NCBI RefSeq assembly: GCF_000648235.2
Contig: NZ_AP017977.1
Span: 1,116,001-1,180,000, forward strand
Direction: 5' to 3'
Length of the DNA: 64,000 nucleotides
Source: Neochlamydia sp. S13
Lineage (GTDB): Bacteria > Chlamydiota > Chlamydiia > Chlamydiales > Parachlamydiaceae
Positions 19,801-28,069 of the stretch are shown piece after piece. The notes below the pieces were generated by a model, which had not been told where the DNA came from, did no database searches, and was given only the letters and a program-made list of their open reading frames with translations. The position numbers and the translations under genes were made by a program. How positions within the stretch are numbered: position 1 is the first letter of the stretch; each line of letters opens with the position of its first letter.

Positions 19801-20669
19801 TGTTACCAGCTATTTGCTTGGCAATTGCAAAGGACTACATTGATCCCGTGAAAATTTTGTATGCAATGGGTATTCCCATTTCTTCACGGCTTGATCATGG
19901 ATTGACAGGTCTACACTATGCTTGTCAATTCGGTGCTTTGCATGTCACCGAGTTTTTTCTCAAGCAAGGAGCTGACTGGAAACTTTGCGATGATACGGGT
20001 CAAATCCCTCTTGAGTTAGCTGCTGCTAATTCATCGTCTGAGCAATTTAAATTGATGCTCGACTTCATTAATCCTTCTTTGGACTATCAAAATAGCAAAG
20101 GGGAAACATTAATGCATCTAGCAACACGAGCTGGTAATTTGACTCATGTGATGTTATTAATTGACCAAGGAGCTGATTTTGATATCCAAGATTCACTGGG
20201 AATGACACCTTTGCACATTGCCGCTGAAAAAGGGTTTAAAGAAATTGTTGAATTGCTAATGATTTGTGGCGCCGATCCTAAACTCAAAACTAGCTTTAAC
20301 TCATGTTCTCCACTAGAACTTGCAACAATTGATGTAAAGGAATGTATAGACCGTCTTCTTTTAATTATTACCCAAGCTCCTCAAAACAATACCCCTCTTC
20401 ATACTGCTGTTCTCGCAAATAACCCTTTAGCTATTCAATTGACGCTTCGACATTTTCCAGTCAATCAAAGAGATGCTTTGGGTAGAACAGCTCTTCACAA
20501 TGCAGTATATACTGAGAATTTAGAAATTATTCGTCTCCTATTAAACCAAGGAGCTAATGTCCATGAAGAAGATTTAAATGGAGTTACTCCTTTGATAGTA
20601 GCTCATAAAGAGGTTATTAACCCAAAGGTAGAGCAATTCCTTGAAAAATTTAGTAGAAATTCTGATTAA
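13878..20669 (+). CDS. Giant ankyrin-repeat protein (2263 aa) with a large N-terminal region
   Basis: Residues ~860-2255 are built of about 35 ankyrin-like repeats with the usual G-x-TPLHxAAxxG core, for example GMTPLHIAAEKGFKEIVELL and GRTALHNAVYTENLEIIRLL; many units are degenerate. The first ~850 residues are not ankyrin. Residues ~172-212 (ANGKGAYYNKKTGVFYHID, GEPSHIDVYRDNKHP) resemble short modules seen near the ends of bacterial polymorphic toxins, a low-confidence likeness. A following stretch is rich in aromatic residues and Cys/His (NSCHQDHPAPIKGGARGEIG). No signal peptide or membrane segment is seen. It starts 26 bp after the LRR gene. It is probably a secreted host-directed protein, with enzymatic activity unknown. 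Confidence 0.88.
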   Translation: MTLNPLNHLDSLTNPPILTQEKKLTRDNAVEFLRALVPLTFPFKDEKGCYIQLFKLANYGMIGVIQNPEKDFSVIPKNKIRSAFDPELKGHSLMARIENISQRRWDFVFDALDRELLILPHLEGAGRFSKNLQIRHIKTGNASPVSHLTKEELVNRFEEKVKAGKFTTSGPDPANGKGAYYNKKTGVFYHIDHHNRFGEPSHIDVYRDNKHPRYKSPVEFRDKWRFAYKKDPDKNFKPDPTPGKAQFHETLQKTGLTKSFNSCHQDHPAPIKGGARGEIGGVGCSVELIEGLFDSPESLFATEHAFFIPAFEGEDVPFNSQELKQILQELAYGIYVHDTVPFFSLHFNTNANLYPVIHPAYENTLVGQVFSMLDYFMKGYLNGGVFKETFIHEWQKKPAPISINSSTLQQLINLKSYAEAQLSGDGQTYNSVRSLLKALEMSSLEIIKEELSGRVHEAWDDSYLKENPIFNDYTKFTNSFRIIAKQKGIYQSKGLFVLSPDFDVQYTVEPHPDYQQALEEYYKLNGCYPAAYDKLIQVYEFMKQQIHNHMVKMPFCRKYFAMLGVINFFSYYFMTLKKHRKIPFLPEVEVKAASCPTLFPPLPLLEPREEELKINLFKIFQTFVNQSETLIGRFLSHQTSTIENDRMKSDFKKILQKEIYGNASPFLQQDMLANETKYEVHIEQCTSEIDILENIKNLFDQCKQALLENSGQNYKLINEINNNPHIIIQRFFKVLPSIFKNQNKLEPIGRLTLDCFILPSEQSAKEIETGKRIVGGCGMNTSSLKVKPSWMSHQILEQMGGALQNTKRGECLAVESHHPNEPKGIIFKLGFDNMSLDFGKNDQDFPFFIPSSSQLMRKLLQAITQDNEENFVDLIQNVALDDMQDREGRSLLHHSASARNSAFTIALLKKGLSPHVGDNKNYLPVHYAAMHGHLNQLEVLTEKYPQTINAVSNQGATPLIVAIQHKQSKTIQWLIHRGAWGDAMLNDGYTALHCIAHQGDLKSIKIILEQSEKAVKIINAETNEGITPLMIACAGGSYSLVDYLLKKGADPKKRAKNGKTALDYALKHDNLQLCQLLTPQSSLTPFTIEMAIKKNSLEINQLLSQLPGYLDYKNAIRDTPLLMALRYAHLPVAMNILNLITDVRDLSTKNKLKESPIELAIRGKFYPFLEVLLERGAEITPQRLFKLLLQTGYKGGSPFIDSIFKNTHFTQIELQDLLLSAAKAGNHVAISNLLIPQGVNLDTIKDTKGWKIEHYLAQSDGIYLFRKRYQQTKDPLQPLAAEGGKTLPYLAGENGSKRVFSFLLGQIKKRGLPLINHYQGRHLFYSVLERGEVDLIRLFVEKFGASHLVNQSIENGKNFLPVHLAARSISSKVLGYLYSCGAQLNVKDDQDRYPLFYAVQSKREENVAFLLDENHRNPITPDVIFCAASFAKEEILDTLIKAGADLNQPSYFTGDTALLLAIKAKDIRAFLRLIDRGASSAYQNQEGWTPLLLAAKEGQSEMLEIILTRNPDAKREKRMGHNALHIACREGHEHCAEILINRGFLIDEENGTKLTSLSFANNRYAVKAKLGINPERENYQSLTEKLYDAVSKQDLASILEVLPQWPINTYFTINLKGFSLRGTLLHLILKACVYSKTKQLNRLIIALTKIREFNPHLIDCEGNSYAHLMIKNTSLDPTQFDVFPLDTTNHQGQTPLHFAAVADNIELLKNLIKKLGPSKVDPVDHQELTPLFYAIKENKREQVKALLKGGTNVEFCNASGITPLIFACLKGNYPIIRLLIKFRANVNHRASHSDKKGRSFLTPLSASLLSKNEEITLFLLFRGAQFNQMSDEGQFIGHIAATRNKIYILRFLAEQGLSISTYDDQGLQPIHAAALAGKIKAMKFLLSQGISVETPVLDTEKVQHTLKETTPLLLAAKQGTVEAVKWLLEHGANPHKRTSDGVDILQSLIVNSAGNTQRLITLFQEYLLINDLSQLLPAICLAIAKDYIDPVKILYAMGIPISSRLDHGLTGLHYACQFGALHVTEFFLKQGADWKLCDDTGQIPLELAAANSSSEQFKLMLDFINPSLDYQNSKGETLMHLATRAGNLTHVMLLIDQGADFDIQDSLGMTPLHIAAEKGFKEIVELLMICGADPKLKTSFNSCSPLELATIDVKECIDRLLLIITQAPQNNTPLHTAVLANNPLAIQLTLRHFPVNQRDALGRTALHNAVYTENLEIIRLLLNQGANVHEEDLNGVTPLIVAHKEVINPKVEQFLEKFSRNSD

Positions 20670-20878
20670 ATTGAGAAGCTCTCGAATAATTTTAGAATGG
20701 CTTTTAAGTAGAAATTAAAATGAGCACTACTCCTTGCTAGGATAAGCATGCGGAGTCGAGTGTTCCATTTTGGGTAAGTCACAGGGGATGTTCACTTAAA
20801 TAAAAATAAAAAAGAATCGTAACCCTTACAGTTTGAATATCGCCCTCTCAATGAAAAAATGATGATAAGAAGGAAAAA

Positions 20879-23800
20879 ATGAATCCTATTGAAATTGATC
20901 CTGTGCAATGGCTTTCTGGTACTGAAAGATCTACTTTCCAGCAATTGACAAGTCCTTTAAAAGAAATCCTTGAGCAGTATTTGCATCAAATAAAAGGAGA
21001 CGAAATAGATATTGTCTCTGTTGCCTTAGGTGCTATTCGGGTAAGTCATGAACCAAATGAATTGTTTCTTAAACAACGGGAAAAATTCTTTGTTTGCCTC
21101 CTTTCAAACGCGAAATTTCAAACTCAACCCACATGGAATAAAGTTCTTGAAATTGCTCAAAAAGGATTTTTAGGTGAATTTCTGCATCAGATCGACAATA
21201 AAAAAAAAGCCTATCATTCCATTAAAACCCTTATTTCTTTGGTCGATCAATTTCATGCAGATAAGCTGCCTACTTTAATCCATAGAAAACAAAAAAGCCA
21301 GCTCTCCAATTCACTTAACATCCCAGAATCTTCTCTAATTCTACAAGCTTACACCCAAATCTATGACTGTCAAACCTATTATGCTTTGCCAAAATTGATT
21401 GACGAGTTTTTATCTCATCTCTCAACTCATCAAAAATGGGGAAGCGAAACTTACGCTTGTCTTTTTTACTCCATTAACATTACCTATAACACTAAATTTG
21501 ATGAATTTGAGAAACTTAAACTGTATAAGACTCTTTTTTCTCTGCATTCTCCAGAACGATTAATGGTGTTTGAGCACCCCTCTGAGGTAGATGTTAAGGA
21601 ATTTTTGAGTTTATGCCTAAGCCTAAAAAACAAGATAGGGGAAGAATTATTGGATGATTATTTAACTTCCTTAAATCAAACAACTGAATGGACCTTGAGC
21701 CAGGCCATAAAAAACTTGAAATTCTTATTAAAAATAAGAAAAAATGATGATTTTTATACCTTAATAGATCAATGGAAAAATCAACGCCTTGAGTGGAATT
21801 TTTTAGTTACGCTTTCTAAAAATCAACTTAAGCCAACATCTTCAGATGAGACCTTTTTTCAAGATCCTATTTCGCAGCGTTTGATAAGATTTAAGCGAGA
21901 TCCTACGATAACGCAGGCTTTAAACGATAGAGAACTACACCTCATTTTTCGTCAGTATCAAACCATTGAAAAATTATGTACCCAGTATAAACAGCTGGAA
22001 TTTCATGAACTCTTGAAGCAGGCCTACTCAATCCGCAACTTAGCCAAAACAGCTTCCATTAATGAAGAGAATCGCCTTAACTTGATTGCTATCGGTCGTG
22101 TCGCCATCTGGCTAGAGTTTGGTATTTATCCTTTTAGTACGCAAATACTTGCGCTTTTAGCTCTTCTGCTTGATGGAAAAAGCCGACAGGGACAAGTTAA
22201 AACAGGAGAGGGCAAATCAACAATTATTGCTCTCTGGGCTTTCGTCATGGCTATGGAGTGTCGCGCTATTGACGTTATTACCTCTGCTCGTTACCTTGCA
22301 ATTCGTGATCACGATAAATTTGCCACCTTTTTTAAAAAATGTGGGATTACCATAAGCCACATTTGCCGTGACCGAAAAAGGCCTGAAGACTTTGAAGCAC
22401 AGATCCTTTATGGGCCAGCATTTGATTTTGAATTTGCCTGGATGGAAGATATGCTTTGGGGGTCAAAACTCTATCAACAAAGGTTAGAAATTCCCTATAT
22501 TCACCGCAATTTTGATGTTGTAATGGTTGATGAGTCGGATAATCTTCTAGTTGATAATGCCCAAAATGGGGCAAGGTTGGGTTGTCCAACCACTAATTCT
22601 TATGAATGGATTTATGCTCCAATCTTACTTTTTGTACGTGAGCATAAGGAAATAGTGAAAGAGAATCAAAGCCAAGCACTTATTTTATTAAAATCCTTTT
22701 TAAATCATACATTAAATCTAGAACAACAAAGAATGGTTAACCAGCTCCAAGATGATCAGCTCCAAACTTGGCTCAGGTCAGCTCATCATGTCTTATTTGA
22801 ATTAAGCTTGGATAAGGAATATATCATCAAAGTAAAAAAGACTCATCAAGGGCATGCGGAACGAACCATTCAAATTGTTAACCTTGACACTGGGCGAGTA
22901 TCAGAAAATAGCCGCTGGGCAAATGGAATTCATGAATTTTTAGAGGTTAAACACGACATTCTCGTCGAAAAAGAAACTTTGACTCCTCTTTCCTTGTCTC
23001 ATGCTGTTTTTTACAAATTTTACCATACAATTACGGCCTTGACAGGTACAGCAGAAAGATTTCAAACTAAAGAGATTTATCACATTGAGAGTTTTGATGT
23101 TCCCCCACATCGTCCCTTACAAAGACAAGATTTTCCTATTCTGTTTGTTCCAACAACTGAAAAATATCATTTAACCATCTTACAAAACGTTAAGCAATGC
23201 ATCCAGATAGGACGCCCCTGCTTGGTCTTATGTGCTACAATTAAGGAGACAAAAGAACTAGCTACACACCTCTTAAAAGAAAAAATACACGCTCAAATTC
23301 TAAATGAAGTACAAGAAGAACTCGAACATGTAATTTTAAATCGGGCAGGGGAGGCACGCATGGTAACGATTGCCACAAATACAGCAGGTAGGGGAACAGA
23401 TATTGTTCTTAGTCAAGAAAGCTTACAAAATGGGGGATTGCATGTTCTGCTAACATTTTATCCAGATTCACAAAGAGTCGAAGATCAAGCAATTGGTCGG
23501 GCGGGTAGGCAAGGACAGCCAGGGTCTTCACAAATTATTGTAAATAAAGAATGCCTAGAAATTAAAGAGTTGATCAGCCAACAAGAAGAGGATTTAACAG
23601 ATACTGTCCTTATCAATTTGCTAAAAAGGCAACGCGATTTAAAGGAAAAAACCTTGGCAACAGTCCAAGTTTTCCAAGCAGAATTGCAGCGCTTTCTAGC
23701 TGCAAAAACAGAGCATTTTTTTTCAATTTTTCGACAATGGAGTGATCATGTAGCTCAAGATAGCACCTTAGATAGGTATGCTGAAAGACTTTGCTCCTTA

Positions 23801-24307
23801 AGAATAGCGTCTAAAAAAAGTATTGATTTTTCTTCTTTGGCTGGATTGGATCTTGTCTTGGCTGAAGAGTGCTTATCTTTATTAATAACCAAAAGAGGAC
23901 AGCTAGCATGGAAAATTTTTCTAAAAAAAATTGTAGAAAGGTTAAAGGAAAAAGCAATTGAAGAGTGGGTCAAAAATTTCTTCGAAAATGCTGAGGAACA
24001 ACTAATGCGCATCGCTCATATATTAGGTAAATTAAAATTAGAATTAGATCAAACTTTTGAAGTCAATTTACAAGATGACTCTCAAGCTTTTTCTAATCAG
24101 GAGAAAAGAGACTTATTTCACCTTATTACGGAACATTTTTTAAGGAATATAGAAGAGCACACAGAAGCCACAAAAAGAGAAATTAATCAAAAATTTGACG
24201 CTCACCAGCTAAAATGGAATAATTATTTCTCTTTAGATGGTTCAGGACTTTTAATTTACTTGAAAGAAATTACAAGCATTAACTTTTTGCCTATTCTAAA
24301 AAGATAA
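20879..24307 (+). CDS. SecA-like DEAD motor ATPase (non-canonical, 1142 aa)
   Basis: The central part carries all core SecA helicase motifs: Walker A QVKTGEGKST (Lys446), the DEAD-box counterpart VMVDESDN (Asp551-Glu552), LTGTAERF (around Gly723), TNTAGRGTDIVLS (835-844) and the arginine-finger motif QAIGRAGRQGQPGSS (Arg874, Arg877). It is not housekeeping SecA. The DEAD motif is DESD rather than the usual DEVD, about 400 helical residues replace the SecA N-terminus, and the C-terminal zinc/SecB-binding tail (CxCxxxxxxCH) is absent, replaced by ~250 helical residues. SecA drives preproteins through SecYEG; the substrate here is unknown. It follows the ankyrin gene by 209 bp. SecA-like paralogues beside repeat proteins occur in some amoeba symbionts (recollection). 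Confidence 0.85.
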   Translation: MNPIEIDPVQWLSGTERSTFQQLTSPLKEILEQYLHQIKGDEIDIVSVALGAIRVSHEPNELFLKQREKFFVCLLSNAKFQTQPTWNKVLEIAQKGFLGEFLHQIDNKKKAYHSIKTLISLVDQFHADKLPTLIHRKQKSQLSNSLNIPESSLILQAYTQIYDCQTYYALPKLIDEFLSHLSTHQKWGSETYACLFYSINITYNTKFDEFEKLKLYKTLFSLHSPERLMVFEHPSEVDVKEFLSLCLSLKNKIGEELLDDYLTSLNQTTEWTLSQAIKNLKFLLKIRKNDDFYTLIDQWKNQRLEWNFLVTLSKNQLKPTSSDETFFQDPISQRLIRFKRDPTITQALNDRELHLIFRQYQTIEKLCTQYKQLEFHELLKQAYSIRNLAKTASINEENRLNLIAIGRVAIWLEFGIYPFSTQILALLALLLDGKSRQGQVKTGEGKSTIIALWAFVMAMECRAIDVITSARYLAIRDHDKFATFFKKCGITISHICRDRKRPEDFEAQILYGPAFDFEFAWMEDMLWGSKLYQQRLEIPYIHRNFDVVMVDESDNLLVDNAQNGARLGCPTTNSYEWIYAPILLFVREHKEIVKENQSQALILLKSFLNHTLNLEQQRMVNQLQDDQLQTWLRSAHHVLFELSLDKEYIIKVKKTHQGHAERTIQIVNLDTGRVSENSRWANGIHEFLEVKHDILVEKETLTPLSLSHAVFYKFYHTITALTGTAERFQTKEIYHIESFDVPPHRPLQRQDFPILFVPTTEKYHLTILQNVKQCIQIGRPCLVLCATIKETKELATHLLKEKIHAQILNEVQEELEHVILNRAGEARMVTIATNTAGRGTDIVLSQESLQNGGLHVLLTFYPDSQRVEDQAIGRAGRQGQPGSSQIIVNKECLEIKELISQQEEDLTDTVLINLLKRQRDLKEKTLATVQVFQAELQRFLAAKTEHFFSIFRQWSDHVAQDSTLDRYAERLCSLRIASKKSIDFSSLAGLDLVLAEECLSLLITKRGQLAWKIFLKKIVERLKEKAIEEWVKNFFENAEEQLMRIAHILGKLKLELDQTFEVNLQDDSQAFSNQEKRDLFHLITEHFLRNIEEHTEATKREINQKFDAHQLKWNNYFSLDGSGLLIYLKEITSINFLPILKR

Positions 24308-24409
24308 CTTATACGCTTTTAATCTACTATTTATGCAGTCACGTACTTCATAAACTCCCTTTTGTTAAGCAGAGGGACATCTTTCAGAAGGTGGGGTATG
24401 CAGACTAAG

Positions 24410-26279
24410 GTGCGCCACGAACTTTGACAAGCCAACGGCGGGTCAAAGATGCTGTACAAGAGATTAGGGAAGGCCCCTAGTAACCGATGACTTAGGCATA
24501 GGTTACAAACCACCTTAAGCTGCATGGGTAAAGAGCCCATGTGGTGAGCGTTAAGGAAAAGGTATAGCAAGACTATATCAGGTGAGAGTTAAGGAGACGA
24601 ATGCAAATGAATCACTGATGACGTGTCGAAAGCATAGGGATGATGTCAAAACTGGGGGGTCTTAGTTAACCCAGGACAAATCTAAGGGAAACCTAATATT
24701 AACTGCTTAGATGGCATCCGGCATAAAGGTGACGTGAACTTAACTACAGGCTCTTATACGGAACGTGGGAACCTGTCGCCTTGATGAAAAGGGAGAAGTT
24801 CAAATGGAAGCCCCATAAGAACCAGAGTACCGATGCAAGGAACAGGGGCGGAATAGCCCGTAGTAGTGAGGAGACCTCTGTAATGGAGGTGGAGCGAAGG
24901 GGACTATATTGTTTAGCTTAAGATTAATCGAACAACTGGAAACAGGAGGAATCGATGAATACAGCAAAGTCGTATTGTATTTCTAAATCCATTGTATGGG
25001 AAGCATACAAGAGAGTAAAAGCTAACAAAGGAGCAGCAGGTGTTGACGAAGAGTCTATAGAAGAATTTGAAAAGAATCTTAAAGACAATCTGTATAAACT
25101 TTGGAATCGCCTATCGTCGGGGAGCTACTTTCCGCCTCCCGTAAAGATAGTTGCCATACCAAAAAGTGATGGAAAGCTGAGAAAGCTGGGAATACCCACA
25201 GTATCAGACAGAATCGCACAGATGGTCGTTAAGCTGTATCTAGAGCCAGAGATTGACCCACATTTTCATCCTGATTCTTATGGGTACAGACCTGGAAAAT
25301 CAGCGTTAGAAGCCGTAGGAGTCGCTAGACAGAGATGTTGGCGCAACGACTATGTTATTGACCTTGATATCAAAGGATTTTTCGATAATTTAGACCACGA
25401 GCTCGTGATGAGAGCCGTAAGGAAACACACCGAAAGCCAATGGATTCTTCTGTATATAGAACGCTGGCTAAAAGCGCCAGAGCAAGATGCAGACGGGAAA
25501 CTTATAAAAAGAGATAGAGGGACTCCACAAGGGGGTGTAATCAGCCCTTTACTAGCCAATCTATTTCTTCATTATGCCTTAGACGAATGGATGAGGAAAT
25601 GCTATCCAGGTAATCCATTCGAGCGTTATGCTGATGATATAGTGGTTCACTGTCAAACGGAAGCGCAAGCCAACGAAATAAAGAAAGCTATTGCAGAACG
25701 CTTAGCTCAATGCAAACTGGAGTTGCATCCTGCAAAGACAAAAATCGTCTATTGCAAAGATGATGAACGAAGAAAAAGATACCTAAACGAGAAATTTGAT
25801 TTTTTGGGATATACTTTTAGAGCCAGAAGATCAAAGAATCGGTATGGAAAGCTCTTCATCAACTTTAGTCCCGCAGTAAGCAATAAAGCAAAGAAAGCAA
25901 TAACGAGTACGATGAGAAGTTGGAAAATGCATCTGCGCAGTGACAAGAAGATTGTAGATTTATCAAGAATGTTTAACCCCATGATAAGAGGTTGGATCAA
26001 CTACTATGGTAAATATTACAAATCAGAACTCTATCAAATTTTCAATGTTGCAAACCGTACATTAGCAAGGTGGGCGGAAAGGAAATACAAGAAGTTAAGA
26101 GGCCACAGCAGAAGGGCAATGCATTGGTTGGGAGGGATCGCAAAACGAGAACCTCAGCTATTTGCTCACTGGAAAATGGGCGCCATACCTGCGACTAGAC
26201 AATAGGAGCCGTATGAGCTGAGAGGCTCACGTACGGAACTGTGAGAGCGTGAGGGTGTGATCCCCTCGCGCTACTCGAC
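24410..26279 (+). mobile_element. Complete group II intron
   Basis: The intron begins with GTGCGCC at 24410. It carries ~540 nt of structured ribozyme 5' of the ORF, and ends after a domain V hairpin (GAGCCGTATGAGC, then GCTCACGTACGG) and domain VI, with the last bases CTCGAC. The boundaries are fixed by comparison with the intron-free repeat copy B: GGTATGCAGACTAAG lies before the intron and TTTTTTAAAGCG after it, against GGTATGCAGGCTAAGTTTTTT in copy B. One T of uncertainty remains at the 3' end (26279 or 26280). The RNA should self-splice with help from the encoded maturase. Confidence 0.88.
24955..26205 (+). CDS. ltrA: Group II intron reverse transcriptase/maturase
   Basis: The 416-aa protein has the reverse transcriptase core with RGTPQGGVISPLLANLFLHY and the catalytic FERYADDIVVHC (YADD), an N-terminal RT-0 region (KANKGAAGVDEESIEEFEKN) and a maturase X domain (MRSWKMHLRSDKKIVDLSRM, MIRGWINYYGKYYKSELYQI). 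It has no C-terminal HNH endonuclease domain, as in compact bacterial intron proteins that move without second-strand cleavage. A strong GGAGGA lies 5 bp before the ATG. The frame is intact, so the intron may still be mobile. Confidence 0.95.
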   Translation: MNTAKSYCISKSIVWEAYKRVKANKGAAGVDEESIEEFEKNLKDNLYKLWNRLSSGSYFPPPVKIVAIPKSDGKLRKLGIPTVSDRIAQMVVKLYLEPEIDPHFHPDSYGYRPGKSALEAVGVARQRCWRNDYVIDLDIKGFFDNLDHELVMRAVRKHTESQWILLYIERWLKAPEQDADGKLIKRDRGTPQGGVISPLLANLFLHYALDEWMRKCYPGNPFERYADDIVVHCQTEAQANEIKKAIAERLAQCKLELHPAKTKIVYCKDDERRKRYLNEKFDFLGYTFRARRSKNRYGKLFINFSPAVSNKAKKAITSTMRSWKMHLRSDKKIVDLSRMFNPMIRGWINYYGKYYKSELYQIFNVANRTLARWAERKYKKLRGHSRRAMHWLGGIAKREPQLFAHWKMGAIPATRQ

Positions 26280-26291
26280 TTTTTTTAAAGC

Positions 26292-26472
26292 GTATTACAA
26301 AATAAAAAAGCGATAGATGCTCTCATCCCAGTTCTCAAAAAGGGCGATTCTATTACCTTGTCTTCTACTTCCGATACTTTAGGAGCAGTTGCACAGCAAG
26401 GAGGCGAGCTTTCTAAAGAAGCACTAAATGTTCTCCTCCAAATCCTCGTCAATTCACAAAAAAATACTTGAA
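26292..26472 (+). pseudogene. C-terminal relic of a HEAT-repeat (NACHT-HEAT-type) protein
   Basis: The plus frame from 26292 to a TGA at 26470-26472 reads KKAIDALIPVLKKGDS, DTLGAVAQQGGELSKEALNV, LLQILVNSQKN. This is one and a half units of the same 37-residue repeat (ALIQILKEGDSDAIS...VAEQGGKLPKEA) that fills the C-terminus of the NACHT protein at 47654-51304. It has no start codon and its 5' side is cut exactly at the right end of the MITE/intron composite. Confidence 0.75.
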
Positions 26473-27114
26473 AAAAGCTTGCTTGCTTCAAACTGGCTTT
26501 GAAAAAGATAAAATCTCCTGAGCCCAGGCACTTATACAACATAACATATATTATCAGACGTTAAATTAGAGGCCTTTCCTTGGATATAAAGCCATGGCTA
26601 GTTGAGTAAGATTAATGCCTCTAACCCTAAAAAGAGCCAGTACAATGTGGCAAAAGCATGTAAGCCTTGCTCAATTTTAATCTAAAGTTTAACTAAGAAA
26701 CTTCTCCTAGCTCGTCTATTTCTTTCATCTGTTTTCTCCTGTTAAGAAAAAACAGGATAAGCTTTTAGACGGGCTTTTTCAATTTTTGTCCTGTACAGAT
26801 TTACATAAGACCAGACATTCCCTTTAAATCAAATAATAAACGCCTAACAAGCGAGCCATCGCTATTGCTTTTTTCCGCAGATCTTTCGAAATCTCATTTA
26901 AAGTAAGCAAGACAGTATGGATGCTTCTCATACTAGACATTTTGTCCTACCAACTTCATCTAGAATGGTTGCTTACGTTCCATTAAATTGGCTCAATGGT
27001 GATATTGATACTCAAAGAATGCAAAGATGATATTTATTGCAGTTAAAATATGTTTAAATTATGTTTAATTGATAGATCTAAACAATTAATTAATAAAACC
27101 AGCCAGGAGAAAAA
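26473..27114 (+). other. Spacer, no convincing gene
   Basis: This 640-bp stretch has only short open frames. One on the minus strand (about 26825-26940, containing LNEISKDLRKKAIAMARLLG) has no supporting feature. The region is probably eroded gene or IS DNA. Confidence 0.35.
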
Positions 27115-27543
27115 ATGGGAGTTGATGTATTAAAAGGAGAAATTTTTTATAAAATTGTTGCTGCTTCTCTTGAAGAAGAAGTAGTAAAACACAAAGCAAC
27201 CTCTTTAGGAATTTCAGAAATTAAAACTTTAGAGGAAAAAAATTTATTAATTAATAGCTTACTCCACGATATTCAGTCTAAAATCTCAGATTATATTAAT
27301 AAAGAAGAAGTTCTTAACAAAAATAAACATCTTAAACATTATAAATCTCCTTCCCTTTACAAGTGGTCAGTGCTAGAACAAGCTGAGAAAGCAGTGGAGA
27401 CAATTTATCCTTATGCTACTGATGAAAATTTGGCACTATCTGGAAAATCTTCTAAGCAACCAGCAGATAAGTCCTTACCTATTACTCCCTTACTCCTACT
27501 CTGTAGCGTGGTAGCGATGACTATATTGGGGAAGATGGAATAA
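27115..27543 (+). CDS. Small hypothetical protein with C-terminal hydrophobic tail
   Basis: The 142-aa product is not recognised. It is charged and helical through residue ~115 and ends in a hydrophobic segment, ITPLLLLCSVVAMTILGK. That makes it a possible tail-anchored membrane protein. A good GGAGA lies seven bases before the ATG, which supports translation. It stands alone between spacers. Confidence 0.55.
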   Translation: MGVDVLKGEIFYKIVAASLEEEVVKHKATSLGISEIKTLEEKNLLINSLLHDIQSKISDYINKEEVLNKNKHLKHYKSPSLYKWSVLEQAEKAVETIYPYATDENLALSGKSSKQPADKSLPITPLLLLCSVVAMTILGKME

Positions 27544-27957
27544 TATTTTTTCTATAAATTTGCGTAGGCAGCTTCAAAAATTAGTTCTTAAAGAAACTTA
27601 AGATTAATTTGAGCTTTAATAATAATAAAAAAAGTAAGCGAGCGCGGGATATAAAGAGTTTTTTAAATAACAGGAAGTATAGGCTGCCTACGAGCTGCAT
27701 GTATATAGCGTCTGCCAGAAAATCTATAACGATCACCTTGGTGATAAAGAATTTTGATGCAAATATATTGCACTCCCCCCATTTTTTGATGAATGTAGGC
27801 GGCTAACTTACACACAACTCACCTCTCATGATTAGATTTCTTAATGTACTCATTTAACCTCCAAAAGTTGTTTCTTATGCTGTATGTATGATTTGTATAG
27901 GCAAGCGACTCTGGCCCATTCTTTGCAAATAAGATGCTTAGATGATTAACTAAATAA
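27544..27957 (+). other. Spacer left of MITE copy C
   Basis: No gene is supported. A 65-codon frame at 27609-27806 lacks a ribosome binding site and protein-like composition. Confidence 0.35.
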
Positions 27958-28069
27958 TACGCTTTAAAAAGCTAAGTCTACATACCTGCCTCTGTAAAAG
28001 GCTTTATCTCAACTTAAGGGGATGATTTTATAAAGTATACTGGTGCTTAAAAAGCAACTCAAAAGCATA
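27958..28069 (-). repeat. MITE-like repeat copy C (inverted relative to A and B)
   Basis: The plus strand here starts TACGCTTTAAAAAGCTAAGT and ends GCAACTCAAAAGCATA. It aligns along its full length with the reverse complement of copy B at 29464-29574, including a shared GATTTTATAAAGTA segment in the middle. It is more diverged than A and B and holds no intron. Confidence 0.65.

Larger units (their letters stand above)
24312..26294 (+). repeat. MITE-like repeat copy A, interrupted by a group II intron
   Basis: The left part (24312-24409) and right part (26280-26294) join into a ~112-bp unit ending in short inverted repeats (TACGCTTT at the left, AAAGCGTA at the right). The joined sequence is closely similar over its whole length to copy B at 29464-29574, and to copy C at 27958-28069 in the opposite orientation. 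There is no coding capacity, so it is a MITE-like non-autonomous element. It begins five bases after the SecA-like stop codon and ends where the HEAT-repeat relic begins. Confidence 0.75.

Noticed and set aside
20879-24307. The SecA-like gene as the housekeeping secA
   Set aside because: It lacks the canonical N-terminus and the C-terminal zinc/SecB tail, and it sits in an accessory block.
27609-27806. 65-codon plus-strand frame
   Set aside because: No Shine-Dalgarno sequence, unlikely composition and no neighbours; not supported as a gene.
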